A DNA stretch of 64,000 nt from Erythrobacter sp. NAP1 (GCF_000152865.1 NZ_CH672390.1:372001-436000), one strand, 5' to 3'; counted from the stretch's first letter, positions 1 through 12,310 are shown. Numbers and translations: made by a program. The notes: generated by a model from the letters alone, not told the origin.

Positions 1-1743
<1,743 letters not shown>

Positions 1744-1905
1744 CAAACGCTCTTGTGCCCTGTTCCCCGGTCGCACCCGCATTCGGCCAGTGCTTGATAA
1801 CTCGTAAACCTAAATTGTTAACGATTGCCTGAGATAACGACCTTCATTCTCGGTCGGTACATCCGGCTGATCTTGGAGCAGTTACGGTTTTCGGGGTAGA
1901 TCAGA

Positions 1906-3390
1906 GTGGCTTTCAAAGCGGTAAAACTCGACCAATCATTCGAGTGCGATACGCAAAAATCCCAAGGGACGTTTTCTGAAGGTGTGGTCGAGCGTGCATT
2001 TCCTGATGAAGCGCATTCCATTCCTGTTTCGCCACCTGCGACCGATCTGAAGGATCGCTATGATCTCGCCACCGCATTGGGCGTGGTGCGCGAGATGGAA
2101 ACCACTGCAAGCCGGTCGGCCGTTTATGAAGAAATCAAGGCGAAGAACCTGATCTATCGCCTCGTCGATAAGCTCTATCGGATGGCGGGCACACAGATTT
2201 TGCAACCGCTGATCCTGTTCGCCTACATGCTCAAATGCGTGGTCTCGCTTGGCCCTTTCGATGATGAAAGCGCCGAGGCTGCGGCCATCTCCAACTTCCC
2301 GAACGAGCATAAGACAATTGCGAGGATCACCGCGCTTGTTCCTGACGTAGCTATCGAGCGGATCACTGTGGCGCGCGGTCACATTGTCTCCTTCAGCCAA
2401 ATCAGAGAAGCGTTATTTATGATCGCGGCGCTCCCGCGACTTTGGTCATTCCTGAAAGTTCTGGTGCGCCGTCACAGCTTCATGCCGTCGGCAAGGATCG
2501 CGAGCGCGCTTGCCTTCTACATGCGTTTCTCGCGCCACTTTGCCGCCCGTCCGCAGCTCAAGTCGGCCATTGTCGCGAGCAATTATAGCCCCGAGGCGGT
2601 TGGCATGTCCGCAGCTGCGCATCAGCATGGACGGCGTGTAATTTATTCCAACCATGCCCCCGTTCCTGCGAACGGGGCCGTGGTGCCGCCTGTGCTGGCT
2701 GATTGCGCGATATTCTACGGTAACAAGATCACGCAGACCTACCAGAGCCGCTCGCGTTGTATCGCCGATATTGGCTTGATCGGGCAGCCGGGGACCGCAG
2801 GTGAAATGCAGTGGCGCGAAAAGGTTGAAACTGTCGGGATATTTCTGACCGCGGGTACCAAGGCTGACGCCCTTCAAAGCCTCATCGCAACGATCCGCGT
2901 CGACCTGCCGACCGCTCGTATAATCGTGCGCCAACATCCGGTAACACTGCTCAAGACGGACTTTTCGCTCATTGGGATCGACGATCCTTTGACCCAGCTC
3001 ACGATTGGCAACCCGCTCGATGACGAGATTGCTGCATGCGACATGGTTATCTGCGGCAATAGCGGGGTCGCGATGAATGTCCTGAGCGGCGGGCGTCCCG
3101 TGGCGTATCTTTCGAGCCTCGATGGGTTTCAATTCGATGCCAATGGTTTCGTCGCGAGCCGCCTAGTAATCTCGGTCCCGTGGTGGACCGATGACATCTA
3201 CGATCGGCTCAAGGGCTTCTATAACGCCCCCGGCTGGCGCGGCGTCATGCAGAGCTACGATGCGTCATATGGTGCTGATATTGCACAATTGCGCAAAGAT
3301 GCGGTTGAAGTTCTGATGCGGCATCTCCGACCAGGGGTAGGGGACGTCGCCGAAAAAGCGCCCAAGGTCGATCAGCGCAAAGTCGCCTGA
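1906..3390 (+). CDS. Glycosyltransferase-like protein, GT-B-type C-terminal half, surface-glycan locus
   Basis: 494 residues, no signal peptide. The N-terminal 200 residues are mostly helical and unrecognised. The C-terminal half looks like a GT-B fold: YSNHAPVPANG, then IIVRQHPVTLL, then CDMVICGNSGVAMNVLSGG, which resembles the donor-binding loop of capsule and polysialyl-type transferases. Exact activity unknown. The start is GTG with a GGGG stretch about nine bases upstream; no ATG lies near. It is divergent from the flippase/pseB pair across 160 bases, so it probably belongs to the same glycan locus. It could also be an inactive GT-B-like regulator. Confidence 0.6.
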   Translation: MAFKAVKLDQSFECDTQKSQGTFSEGVVERAFPDEAHSIPVSPPATDLKDRYDLATALGVVREMETTASRSAVYEEIKAKNLIYRLVDKLYRMAGTQILQPLILFAYMLKCVVSLGPFDDESAEAAAISNFPNEHKTIARITALVPDVAIERITVARGHIVSFSQIREALFMIAALPRLWSFLKVLVRRHSFMPSARIASALAFYMRFSRHFAARPQLKSAIVASNYSPEAVGMSAAAHQHGRRVIYSNHAPVPANGAVVPPVLADCAIFYGNKITQTYQSRSRCIADIGLIGQPGTAGEMQWREKVETVGIFLTAGTKADALQSLIATIRVDLPTARIIVRQHPVTLLKTDFSLIGIDDPLTQLTIGNPLDDEIAACDMVICGNSGVAMNVLSGGRPVAYLSSLDGFQFDANGFVASRLVISVPWWTDDIYDRLKGFYNAPGWRGVMQSYDASYGADIAQLRKDAVEVLMRHLRPGVGDVAEKAPKVDQRKVA

Positions 3391-3441
3391 CCGCCTCTCA
3401 AAACGCTTCCCAACGGCCCGGTGATTGAATACGGGCCGCGC

Positions 3442-4356
3442 ATGAGTCCAACAGAGCGCAGCGGCGTCGCCATCGCCGTCGCAGGTTTTGCCATTCTTTC
3501 GGTTGGTGATGCCGTGGTGAAAAGCATGGCAAGTGACTGGCCCGCATTTGCGGTCGCAGCCCTGCGTTTCAGTCTGGGCGCAATGGGGCTTTCGGTGTTG
3601 CTGTGGCGCAGCGAAGGGCCGGCGGCATTTGTCCCGCAAAACTGGGGATTGCAGATCGCTCGCGGGACATGTCTCGCGCTTGCCTCGACCTGCTTTTTTT
3701 CCGCGATTTACATCATGCCATTGGCCGAGGCGATGGCAATCGGGTTTCTCGCACCGATCCTGACGCAAATCCTGGCCGGGCTGTTTCTCGGAGAGAAGGT
3801 GCGTCCCAAGGTCTATGTGATCTCTCTTATCGCGCTTGCAGGTGTGATCATAATTCTTCGACCCAATCTCGCGCTGTTGGGTTGGGCGGCGCTGCTGCCT
3901 CTGATTTCCGCCATATTCTTTGCAACAATGATGGTGCTAAACCGGGTGAGCGCAGGGCAAGGCAGCGTGCTTTCCGCGCAGGTATTTGTCGCAGGTTTTT
4001 GTGCACCGATCCTGATCGTGGGCGCAGCCGGAGCGCACCTGTCGGGCATCCCGGAGCTTCAATTCGGCTGGCCCAGTTGGGACGTGGTAGCTCGCTGTGC
4101 CATTGTCGCAGTCACTGCCAGCACCGCTCACTGGCTTGCCTATATCGGGACAACGCGCGCAGGCGCTGCACAGGTTGCGCCAGCCATCTACGTGCAGATG
4201 CTGGTGGCTGTTTCTCTTGGCTGGGCATTCTTCGGAGACGTGCCTGATGGATACACATTGATCGGTGCCTCTTTGATCATCGCTGCCGGTCTCTACCTCT
4301 GGCGCGATGGCCTCAAAACCAACGGGGCACCGTCTTCAGGTGCCCAGAAAGTTTGA
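3442..4356 (+). CDS. DMT-superfamily exporter with EamA domains
   Basis: 304 residues with about ten transmembrane helices in two repeats of five, the arrangement of EamA/RhaT drug-metabolite transporters. MPLAEAMAIGFLAPILTQIL fits the conserved end of repeat 1, and the region with APAIYVQMLVAVSLGW is its counterpart in repeat 2. Substrate unknown; relatives export amino acids or purine-like compounds. I chose the ATG at 3442 (MSPTERSG); an in-frame GTG at 3421 adds seven residues. It lies 51 bases after the glycosyltransferase-like gene, but a link in function is not evident. Confidence 0.85.
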   Translation: MSPTERSGVAIAVAGFAILSVGDAVVKSMASDWPAFAVAALRFSLGAMGLSVLLWRSEGPAAFVPQNWGLQIARGTCLALASTCFFSAIYIMPLAEAMAIGFLAPILTQILAGLFLGEKVRPKVYVISLIALAGVIIILRPNLALLGWAALLPLISAIFFATMMVLNRVSAGQGSVLSAQVFVAGFCAPILIVGAAGAHLSGIPELQFGWPSWDVVARCAIVAVTASTAHWLAYIGTTRAGAAQVAPAIYVQMLVAVSLGWAFFGDVPDGYTLIGASLIIAAGLYLWRDGLKTNGAPSSGAQKV

Positions 4357-4455
4357 TCCGGGCTCTGGAACGATTTTCTTCAAGCCTTATTCAACCTTAG
4401 ACAGTTAACGCGGTCGGCCATCGGGCAGGCGACCAAAAATGGGGACAGCAATTCT

Positions 4456-6279
4456 ATGTGCGGCATCATCGGCATTGTGAGCACCAATGAGGTTTCCGAC
4501 CGGCTCGTCGATGGTTTGAGGCGCATGGAATATCGCGGCTATGACAGCGCCGGGATCTGTACGCTGTTTGAAGACACGATGATCCGCCGCCGCGCGGAAG
4601 GGAAGCTCAACAACCTCGTCGAAGTTCTCAAAAATGATCCGGCACAAGGCACGACGGGTATTGCTCATACGCGTTGGGCCACGCACGGCGCACCGACTGC
4701 GGCAAACGCGCACCCGCACGCCACGGGCGAAGTGGCGATCGTCCACAACGGAATTATCGAGAACTTCAAGGAATTGCGTGCCGAAATGGCCGACGCAGGC
4801 CGGGAATTCGAGAGCGAAACCGATAGCGAGGTCGTGGCTCACCTGATCTCGCAACAGATTGAGCGCGGTCTCGACCCGCTCGACGCCGTTCGCGAAGTCC
4901 TTCCCCGCCTGCGTGGTGCATTCGCCCTTGCGATCACGTTCCGCCAGTACCCTGACTTGTTGGTCGGCGCGCGGCTCGGATCGCCGCTGGTGGTGGGGTA
5001 TGGCGAGGACGAGATGTTCCTTGGCTCGGACGCACTCGCGCTCGCTCCGCTGACGCAGCAAATTTCGTATCTCAAGGAGGGCGATTGGGTCGTCGTCGGG
5101 CGCACCAGCGCGCAGGTTTTCGACCGCGAGGGCAACCCTGTCGAACGCGAAATCCAGACATCCGGCGCCTCCGCTGCCGCGACCGAGAAGGGCAATTATC
5201 GCCACTTCATGCAGAAGGAGATTTTCGAGCAGCCGACCGTGGTGGCCCAGACGCTCGGATCTTATTTGCGCCGTGAGGATGTCTCGGTTGCCCTGCCGCA
5301 GTTCGACGTCGACATTTCGGCCATCAGCCGCCTTACGATTGTCGCTTGCGGTACCTCTTATTACGCTGGACTTGTTGCGAAATACTGGTTTGAACAATTC
5401 GCTCGTGTGCCTGTCGACATCGATGTCGCGTCTGAGTTTCGCTACCGCGAGCCAGTGCTCGAGGATGGCGGTCTTGCACTGTTCATTTCGCAGAGCGGTG
5501 AAACGGCGGATACCCTCGCTGCACTAAGGCATTGCAAGGAAAACAAGCAGGTCATCGCTGTCGTCGTCAACGTGCCCACCAGCACCATGGCGCGTGAGGC
5601 CGACATTCTCCTTCCCACGCACGCCGGGCCTGAAATCGGTGTCGCCTCGACCAAAGCGTTTACCTGTCAGCTTGCGGTGCTTGCAGCACTCGCGGCGCAC
5701 GTGGCGGTCAAGAAGGGACGCATCTCGCGCGAGGAAGAGCGCGAGATCGTGAAGCACTTGCTAGAAGCGCCAGCCTGCCTGAACGAAGCACTCAATCACG
5801 ACGATGATATCGCCGCCATGGCGCCCCTTATCGCGCCAGCGCGCGACGTGCTGTATCTTGGGCGAGGTCAGGACTATCCATTGGCACTCGAAGGTGCGCT
5901 AAAGCTCAAGGAAATCAGCTACATCCATGCCGAAGGGTATGCGTCGGGTGAGATGAAGCACGGACCGATTGCTCTCATCGATGACGATGTTCCGGTGGTG
6001 GTTATCGCCCCTTCCGGCCCGCTTTTCGAAAAGACCGTCTCGAACATGGAAGAGGTGCGCGCGCGTGGCGGCAAGGTCGTTCTGATTTCCGATGCGAAAG
6101 GCATTACAGAAGCGGGCGAGGGGTGTCTTGCGACGATCGAAATGCCGGTCGTGCACCCGCTTATCGCGCCGCTTGTCTATGCGATCCCGGTTCAATTGCT
6201 CGCTTATCATGTAGCGGTTGTTAAGGGTACTGATGTCGACCAACCACGCAATCTGGCGAAGTCCGTGACGGTCGAATAA
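4456..6279 (+). CDS. glmS: Glutamine--fructose-6-phosphate aminotransferase (isomerizing)
   Basis: 607 residues, full family length. It begins MCGIIGIV, so Cys2 becomes the N-terminal nucleophile of the glutaminase domain. Two SIS domains follow: the first includes VACGTSYYAGLVAKYW and ISQSGETADTLAALR, the second YLGRGQDYPLALEGALKLK. The end, LAKSVTVE, is the canonical GlmS C-terminus. The enzyme makes glucosamine-6-phosphate for peptidoglycan and lipopolysaccharide. It stands alone, without the glmU neighbour common elsewhere. No glmS ribozyme-like element was recognised in the 99-base leader. Confidence 0.98.
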   Translation: MCGIIGIVSTNEVSDRLVDGLRRMEYRGYDSAGICTLFEDTMIRRRAEGKLNNLVEVLKNDPAQGTTGIAHTRWATHGAPTAANAHPHATGEVAIVHNGIIENFKELRAEMADAGREFESETDSEVVAHLISQQIERGLDPLDAVREVLPRLRGAFALAITFRQYPDLLVGARLGSPLVVGYGEDEMFLGSDALALAPLTQQISYLKEGDWVVVGRTSAQVFDREGNPVEREIQTSGASAAATEKGNYRHFMQKEIFEQPTVVAQTLGSYLRREDVSVALPQFDVDISAISRLTIVACGTSYYAGLVAKYWFEQFARVPVDIDVASEFRYREPVLEDGGLALFISQSGETADTLAALRHCKENKQVIAVVVNVPTSTMAREADILLPTHAGPEIGVASTKAFTCQLAVLAALAAHVAVKKGRISREEEREIVKHLLEAPACLNEALNHDDDIAAMAPLIAPARDVLYLGRGQDYPLALEGALKLKEISYIHAEGYASGEMKHGPIALIDDDVPVVVIAPSGPLFEKTVSNMEEVRARGGKVVLISDAKGITEAGEGCLATIEMPVVHPLIAPLVYAIPVQLLAYHVAVVKGTDVDQPRNLAKSVTVE

Positions 6280-6376
6280 CCTCTTTCGATCAAACATTTG
6301 CTGGACAGTCTGACGACTTTTTCGTCACCAGGCTGTGCAACCTTTACCGGGCCATAACCTTTCGGGGTTAATTCGT

Positions 6377-8746
6377 GTGCCTGTGAGCGACCCAAAAGCC
6401 CTTCCACAAACAGTTATCGAGCAAGATTTTTCGATTGCTGCGGTGTTCGGCCTTTCCAAAAAGGGGAAGGTAGACTGGTCGCGCCTGCGCGGCCTTCAGG
6501 AAGCAGGCATCGGAAAACTCACGTTTTATCGAGCCTGGACCAACGCTGCGCTCGGTGTCTTTGTCGCTCAGATGTACGCAACCTCAGTCGGGCCGCTCAC
6601 AGTTGGCTTTTGGCTTGCAACGCTGATTGCAATTCAACTCTACGGAGCCTTCCGAGAGCGCCAGCATTCGCGCGCCGGCGACGGCGCAGTACGCTCACCA
6701 TTCGGCTGGCACATGGTTTTCACGGTCGCTTGCGGCTTTTTGTGGAGCGTTCCGTTCGTCTTTTTCTCGCAGATGGGAACGCCGCAGGAGGCTTCGGCCT
6801 TGCTGGTCGTCGCCGCGTTGTTGATGGCGCTGAGTGTCTATTTCTTCGTCAGTTCGCCGCTCAACATCCTCGCCTACACGCTTCTGCTCAGCATAGGGGC
6901 TGGGCTGCCCTATGCTGTCTCCGGGGAGTGGACCGTCCTTGGTGCGATCGCTCTGTTCGAAATTGCCACGATCCTTGGCACTTTCGAGGTGGGACGCAGC
7001 TACCTTGCGACACGTCTTGCCGAGGATGCCATTGCCGAAAAGGAAGAGGTTGTCTCGCTACTGCTGCGCGAATTCGAAGAGAACGAAGCGGACTGGCTTT
7101 GGGAGGTCGACACGCGCCGCCGGCTTCGTTCGGTTAGCCCTCGCTTTGCCTTCGCTCTCAACAGCAGTGAGCGCGACGTAGAAGGCAAGCCATTGCTGGA
7201 ACTGATCGCAGGCCAAACATGGGAGAGCGGCAAGTTTGCAGCGAGCCTTCATGAACTTGCCGACAAGCTGCGCAACAAGGAGAATTTCTCCAACCTCATC
7301 GTTCAGGTTTCAATCAAGGGCGAAGAACGTTGGTGGGAGCTTTCAGGCACGCCCATGCGCGACGATCGCGGCAAGTTCACAGGCTTCCGCGGCGTTGGCT
7401 CGGATGTCACGGAGCAGCGTGAATCAAGCGAGAAGATCGCTTACCTTGCTCGCTACGACACGCTTACTTCGCTGCCCAATCGCCTTATGCTCACCGAGGC
7501 TTTGAGCGATGCCCTCGACTACGCCAATCAGTGGCGGACGCGATGCGCATTGCTGATGGTCGATCTTGATCGCTTCAAGGCGGTGAACGATTCTCTGGGT
7601 CACATCACCGGTGACAAGATGCTCGCACAGGTTTCTGCGCGGCTTGAGGGGTTGATGGGCGACAAGGCCATGGTCGGTCGGCTTGGTGGCGACGAGTTTG
7701 CGGTCGTCATTCGCGACGCAAGCGACCTAGATTTCATGCGACAGCTCGCGATCCGTATCATCCAGTCGCTCTCAGAACCTTATCAGGTCGATAATCACAC
7801 GCTCTATGTTGGCGCCAGCGTCGGCTCGGCTATCGGACCTCGCGACGGCAAGACGGTCGAGGAACTGATGCGAAATGCCGATCTTGCGCTTTACCGCGCC
7901 AAGGATGTCGGCGGCGGCGAGCATTGCCGGTTCGAGCCGGTTCTTCACGCATCTGCCGAAGAACGCCGCCAGCTTGAAGCGAGCCTGCGCAAGGCGCTCG
8001 GCCTCGATGAATTCGTGCTGCACTACCAGCCAGTGGTCGATGCCCGCAGCGAGAACATCGTCAGCTTCGAGGCACTGGTTCGCTGGAATTCCAGCGAGCA
8101 TGGCTTTGTTAGCCCCGGCAAGTTCATCCCGCTTGCCGAAGATACCCGCCTAATCGTGCCCATCGGCAAGTGGGTGCTGCGTCAGGCCTGTTTCGAGGCT
8201 CGCAACTGGCCTGAGCACGTCAAGGTCAATGTCAACGTCTCGCCAGAGCAGTTGCTGGAGCCGGACTTTCATCAGGAAGTCGTTGATGCTCTCGCATCGA
8301 GCGGCTTGCGCCCGGAAAGGCTCGAGATCGAAGTGACCGAGAGCATATTCCTTCGCGACGCCAGCATTGCGCGTAACGCGCTGGAGCAAGCGATGGCGCT
8401 CGGCTGTTCCATCGCACTCGATGACTTTGGCACCGGCTACTCCTCGCTCGGATATCTGCGCAAGCTCAGGTTCTCGACCATCAAGGTCGACCGGACATTC
8501 GTCCAGGGCGCTGCTCAGGGGGCGAACGAAAGCCTCGCCATTATCAATGCCGTGGTGGCCATGGCGAAGAGTCTGGAGATGACCACGACCGCCGAAGGCG
8601 TAGAGGATGCTGAACAGGCCGAACTGATCCGCAACCTTGGCTGCGACAAGATTCAGGGCTTCTACTTTGGCCGACCGATGTCGCGTGAGGAAGCGCTCCG
8701 CCTGTTTGCCTCAAGCGGCAGACGCCATGATCGGTTGACGGCGTAA
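6377..8746 (+). CDS. Membrane-bound GGDEF/EAL cyclic-di-GMP protein with PAS domain
   Basis: About 789 residues. Order: a membrane region of five or six helices (roughly residues 50-200), a short coiled coil, a PAS-like domain (about 240-345, starting near DWLWEVDT), GGDEF (motif RLGGDEFAVV near residue 437) and EAL (motif SFEALVRW near 565, then DDFGTGYSSL). The intact GGDEF motif suggests cyclase activity. EAL, DDFGTGYSSL and the EVTES segment suggest phosphodiesterase activity as well. No RxxD inhibitory site precedes GGDEF. Start uncertain: GTG 6377 sits nine bases after GGGG; GTG 6335 and GTG 6383 are alternatives. Confidence 0.92.
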   Translation: MPVSDPKALPQTVIEQDFSIAAVFGLSKKGKVDWSRLRGLQEAGIGKLTFYRAWTNAALGVFVAQMYATSVGPLTVGFWLATLIAIQLYGAFRERQHSRAGDGAVRSPFGWHMVFTVACGFLWSVPFVFFSQMGTPQEASALLVVAALLMALSVYFFVSSPLNILAYTLLLSIGAGLPYAVSGEWTVLGAIALFEIATILGTFEVGRSYLATRLAEDAIAEKEEVVSLLLREFEENEADWLWEVDTRRRLRSVSPRFAFALNSSERDVEGKPLLELIAGQTWESGKFAASLHELADKLRNKENFSNLIVQVSIKGEERWWELSGTPMRDDRGKFTGFRGVGSDVTEQRESSEKIAYLARYDTLTSLPNRLMLTEALSDALDYANQWRTRCALLMVDLDRFKAVNDSLGHITGDKMLAQVSARLEGLMGDKAMVGRLGGDEFAVVIRDASDLDFMRQLAIRIIQSLSEPYQVDNHTLYVGASVGSAIGPRDGKTVEELMRNADLALYRAKDVGGGEHCRFEPVLHASAEERRQLEASLRKALGLDEFVLHYQPVVDARSENIVSFEALVRWNSSEHGFVSPGKFIPLAEDTRLIVPIGKWVLRQACFEARNWPEHVKVNVNVSPEQLLEPDFHQEVVDALASSGLRPERLEIEVTESIFLRDASIARNALEQAMALGCSIALDDFGTGYSSLGYLRKLRFSTIKVDRTFVQGAAQGANESLAIINAVVAMAKSLEMTTTAEGVEDAEQAELIRNLGCDKIQGFYFGRPMSREEALRLFASSGRRHDRLTA

Positions 8747-8782
8747 GCGAGCTCGACCGCCGTTGGGCAGTCGCGCGTTGAG

Positions 8783-9469
8783 TTACGCGTCGACGAGACT
8801 CGCGATCACATTCTCGAAGATTTTGCGCCCGTCAGCGCCGCCGAGCGACGCATGAGCGGCTGGCTCCATCGCGCGTTCGGGATGCGGCATCATGCCAAGG
8901 ACACGGCCATTGGCGCTGAGGACCCCGGCAATGTCGCGGCGTGAACCGTTGGGGTTGTCGCAGTAGCGAAATGCGATCCGGTTCTCCGCTTCCAGCGCGT
9001 CGAGCGTGGCCTCATCCGCGAAGTAATTGCCGTCATGGTGTGCGACCGGGACACGCAACCGCTCGCCCGCTGCAAAGCCGGAGGTGAAGGGCGAAGTCGT
9101 GTTGGCGACCTCAAGCTCCACCGTCTTGCAGACGAAGCGCTGTCCGGCGTTGCGCATCAGTGCTCCGGGGAGCAGACCGCTTTCGGTTAGCACTTGGAAA
9201 CCGTTGCATACGCCCAGCACAGGAACGCCGCGCTCGGCTGCGGCGACAACGGCGCGCAGAACCGGGCTCTTGGCTGCCATCGCGCCTGAGCGCAGATAAT
9301 CGCCATAGGAGAAGCCGCCGGGAAGCGCGATCAGGTCAAGTTGGTCGGGCAGGTCAGCGTCGCCATGCCAAACCCGGATCGCAGCCTCGCCCGAGACGCT
9401 TTCAAGCGCCACCGCCATGTCGCGGTCGCAGTTCGATCCGGGAAAGGTGATGACCGCAGCGCGGAAAGC
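8783..9469 (-). CDS. purQ: Phosphoribosylformylglycinamidine synthase, glutaminase subunit
   Basis: 228 residues, class I glutamine amidotransferase. The nucleophile Cys89 is in [14 protein letters not shown], and the His-Glu pair is in [11 protein letters not shown] near the end. The start [18 protein letters not shown] is canonical for PurQ; an in-frame extension to 9550 would overlap purS and is rejected. PurQ supplies ammonia to PurL for the fourth step of purine synthesis. purS ends two bases upstream, so purS-purQ is an operon. purL is not in the window. Confidence 0.97.
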   Translation of the reverse strand, partial: AFRAAVITFPGSNCDRDMAVALESVSGEAAIRVWHGDADLPDQLDLIALPGGFSYGDYLRSGAMAAKSPVLRAVVAAAERGVPVLGVCNGFQVLTESGLLPGALMRNAGQRFVCKTVELEVANTTSPFTSGFAAGERLRVPVAHHDGNYFADEATLDALEAENRIAFRYCDNPNGSRRDIAGVLSANGRVLGMMPHPERAMEPAAHASLGGADGRKIFENVIASLVDA

Positions 9470-9471
9470 CA

Positions 9472-9723
9472 TCAGGCCGGCTCCCCGGACGGGGTGAGCT
9501 TCTCGATGGCGAAATCTTCGATCACCATGTTGGCGAGCAATTGTTCGCACATCCTGGTGAGAGCTTCGTCGCTGGTGTCATCCGCGACTTGCATCTCGAT
9601 CATCCGGCCAATGCGCACGTCCTCTACGCCGTCGAACCCGAGGCTCTCAAGCGAGTGGTGAACGGCGCGACCCTGCGGGTCGAGCACGCCGGGCTTGAGG
9701 CGAACGAGGATGCGAACTTTCAT
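9472..9723 (-). CDS. purS: Phosphoribosylformylglycinamidine synthase subunit PurS
   Basis: 83 residues, normal length for PurS. It begins [18 protein letters not shown] and contains [14 protein letters not shown], both typical. PurS bridges PurQ and small PurL in the FGAM synthase complex. The start is the ATG at 9723; the longer frame to 9813 has an unrelated N-terminus. In many alphaproteobacteria purC lies just upstream; here purC is at 16882-17685, separated by a receptor and two proteases. Confidence 0.96.
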   Translation of the reverse strand: MKVRILVRLKPGVLDPQGRAVHHSLESLGFDGVEDVRIGRMIEMQVADDTSDEALTRMCEQLLANMVIEDFAIEKLTPSGEPA

Positions 9724-10014
9724 GGCGGAGTGTCCTGCAAATGGTTGGCGTTGCGCTGTGGAGCCTATAGCGCCTGCGAGCGCGGGTGCAACAAAGCGGG
9801 CGGCGACAATCACCCGGCCGATCGCCCTTTAAAAGCACCACTTGGTCAGATAGCGGTCACAAAGTGTAACCCAGTCGCAACAATAGCTACCAGAACCGAG
9901 ACAAAAGCCCTGATTCTCGCAGTGTAGCGCGCAGTGCATCTCGCCCGAATCGACCAAAACTGTAAGGGCCAGCCTCGCTAATCCTCCAAAGCCACCCAAA
10001 CATGAGGCCCATTC

Positions 10015-12249
10015 ATGTCCCACCGTATCGATAAGGCGCGCGCATTCTGGGCGTGCTCAACCGCAATCTCGGCAGCAGCGATGCTCGCCGCCGCACCTGC
10101 CGCTGCGCAGGACAACGAAACCGACGAGAGCGCGTCTAGCGGCCAGCTCGGTTCGATCATCGTCACCGCGAACCGCCGCGAGGAAAACCTTCAGGACGTC
10201 GCGATCTCGGCTGATGTTCTTGGCCAGGAGCGCATCGACAACATCTTTGCCTCCGCCGCAGACACCACCGCGCTCGCAGGCACTGTGCCCGGCCTCAACG
10301 TCGAAAGTTCGAACGGCCGCGTTGCTCCGCGCTTCTACATTCGCGGCCTCGGCAACACCGACTTCGACCTCGCCGCATCGCAGCCCGTTTCGGTGATCAT
10401 GGACGACATCGTCCTTGAAAACGTGACGCTCAAGAGCTTCCCGATCTTCGACGTAGAGCGGATCGAAGTCCTTCGCGGGCCGCAGGGCACGCTGTTCGGC
10501 CGCAATACCCCGGCTGGCATCGTCAAGATCGACACCGTCAAGCCGAGCACGACCGACACCAGCGTCAATATCGGCCTCTCGGGCGGTTCGTTCGGCACGA
10601 TCACCGGCCAGGCAGCCGTTGGCGCACCGATCGTCGACGATACGCTCGGCTTCCGCGTGTCCACCCAGCTTCAGCGTCGCAGCGACTGGATCGACAACGG
10701 CTTCACCGGTGAAGAGAATGTCCTTGGCGGCTACACCGATTTCGCGATCCGTGGTCAGCTTCTCCTCACCCCGGACGAAGCGAACCGGTTCTCGATGCTG
10801 GCATCAGTCCAGTTCCGTGACTTGAACGGCAGCTCGACCTTCTTCCGCGCGAACGCGATCGACGTGGGCGACAACGATCTGCGCGACGATTTCGACCGTC
10901 AGACCGTCTTCTACGACGGCGGTGGCGGCAACCAGGCGAACTACCAGCAGTTCGGCACCTCGCTGAAGATGGATTACGAGTTCGACGGCGCGACGCTGAC
11001 TTCGATCACCGGCTATTATGAGAGCGAAGGCTCGAGCCGCGGCGACGTCGATGGCGGCAACCTTGTGACCGGCCCGGGCTTTATCCCGTTCCCGTCGGAC
11101 ACGCAGGACTCGATCGACCTCCAGCAGTTCACCCAGGAAATCCGTCTCGCCTCGAACGGCGATGGCCCGCTTAGCTGGCAGGTCGGCGGCTTCTTCTTCG
11201 ACAGCGACTTCGACGTGACCACGGTCGGTTTCACCTTCCCGCCGCCCGTCACCGTCAACCACACCAACGAAGCATGGGCAGTCTTCGGCCAGCTTTCATA
11301 TCAGCTGACCGAGATGCTGCGCGTCACCGGCGGCCTTCGCTACACCGACGACGAGAAGGACTTCTTCGTCGTCTCGGGCGCGGCGCCGCAGCCGGTCTCG
11401 GTTCAGGATGACAACGTGGACTGGGACATCAGCCTCTTCGCTGATGTCTCGGACGACACGAGCATCTATGGCCGTGTCGCCAACGCCTTCCGCGCTCCGA
11501 CCATCCAGGGCCGCGACGTTGCCTTCTTCGCACCGCCGAGCACCGCAGGCAGCGAAGACATCACCAGCTTCGAAGTGGGCTTCAAGAGCGAGTTTGCCGA
11601 CCGCACGATCCGCATCAACGGCGCTGTATTCTACTACACCGTCAACGATCCTCAGTTCACCGCGGTCGGCGGCGGTGGCAACCTTGTCCAGCTGATCAAC
11701 GCCAACGAAGGCGAGGCCTACGGCTTCGAACTCGACACTGCGTTCCAGATCACGCCGGACTTCGTCGTCACTCTCGGCGTTGCCTACAACGACACCGAGA
11801 TTCAGGACCCGAACCTCGAAGTCGGCACCTGCGCACAGTGCACCGTCACCGACCCGACGCGCACGGCGCCTGGCGCATTCGGTCCGGTGACCTTTGCGAA
11901 CGTGGACGGCAACCCGTTCCCGAACGCGCCTGAGTGGAGCGGCGACTTCACCGCTGAATACACGCTGCCTGTCGGAGCGAACGACGAGTTCTTCGTCTTC
12001 ACCGACTGGACCTATCTCGGCGACACCAACTTCCTTCTCTACGAAAGCCTCGAGTTCAACGCCGACAGCCGCATCGAAGGCGGCCTTCGCATCGGCTATC
12101 GCGGCAATGGCGGCGAGTACGAAGTGTCGGCCTTCGCGCGCAACATCACCAACGAGGTGAACGTGCTGGGCGTGGTCGACTTCAACAACAACACCGCGTT
12201 CGTGAACGAACCGCGCGTGTTTGGGGTTGCAGTCAACTTCAACTACTAA
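10015..12249 (+). CDS. TonB-dependent receptor
   Basis: 744 residues. A signal peptide ends near AAPAAAQ (about residue 32). A TonB-box-like segment GSIIVTANRREENLQDV follows, then a plug domain (about 50-165: FYIRGLGNTDF, VERIEVLRGPQGTLFGRNT) and a 22-strand-type barrel ending in the aromatic AVNFNY. Outer-membrane active transporter; substrate unknown. An ATG at 10015 follows GAGG by seven bases. The gene is followed by a strong terminator. It lies between purS and an M16 protease gene on the opposite strand. An unbroken run of synonymous C/G-ending codons suggests high expression. Confidence 0.95.
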   Translation: MSHRIDKARAFWACSTAISAAAMLAAAPAAAQDNETDESASSGQLGSIIVTANRREENLQDVAISADVLGQERIDNIFASAADTTALAGTVPGLNVESSNGRVAPRFYIRGLGNTDFDLAASQPVSVIMDDIVLENVTLKSFPIFDVERIEVLRGPQGTLFGRNTPAGIVKIDTVKPSTTDTSVNIGLSGGSFGTITGQAAVGAPIVDDTLGFRVSTQLQRRSDWIDNGFTGEENVLGGYTDFAIRGQLLLTPDEANRFSMLASVQFRDLNGSSTFFRANAIDVGDNDLRDDFDRQTVFYDGGGGNQANYQQFGTSLKMDYEFDGATLTSITGYYESEGSSRGDVDGGNLVTGPGFIPFPSDTQDSIDLQQFTQEIRLASNGDGPLSWQVGGFFFDSDFDVTTVGFTFPPPVTVNHTNEAWAVFGQLSYQLTEMLRVTGGLRYTDDEKDFFVVSGAAPQPVSVQDDNVDWDISLFADVSDDTSIYGRVANAFRAPTIQGRDVAFFAPPSTAGSEDITSFEVGFKSEFADRTIRINGAVFYYTVNDPQFTAVGGGGNLVQLINANEGEAYGFELDTAFQITPDFVVTLGVAYNDTEIQDPNLEVGTCAQCTVTDPTRTAPGAFGPVTFANVDGNPFPNAPEWSGDFTAEYTLPVGANDEFFVFTDWTYLGDTNFLLYESLEFNADSRIEGGLRIGYRGNGGEYEVSAFARNITNEVNVLGVVDFNNNTAFVNEPRVFGVAVNFNY

Positions 12250-12310
12250 GTATCAGCTTGATCTGGGTCCGGTTGCTCACTTCGGGAGGCAACCGGAACT
12301 GAAACAAGGA

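Noticed and set aside
4357..4455. glmS leader as a ribozyme or riboswitch
   Set aside because: The 99-base gap is too short and shows no conserved glmS ribozyme core.
4405..5397. 330-codon open frame on the minus strand
   Set aside because: Antisense of glmS, composition not protein-like.
9724..10014. Possible regulatory RNA or small gene in the 291-base purS/TonB gap
   Set aside because: No strong hairpin, no convincing short frame and no known riboswitch pattern was seen.
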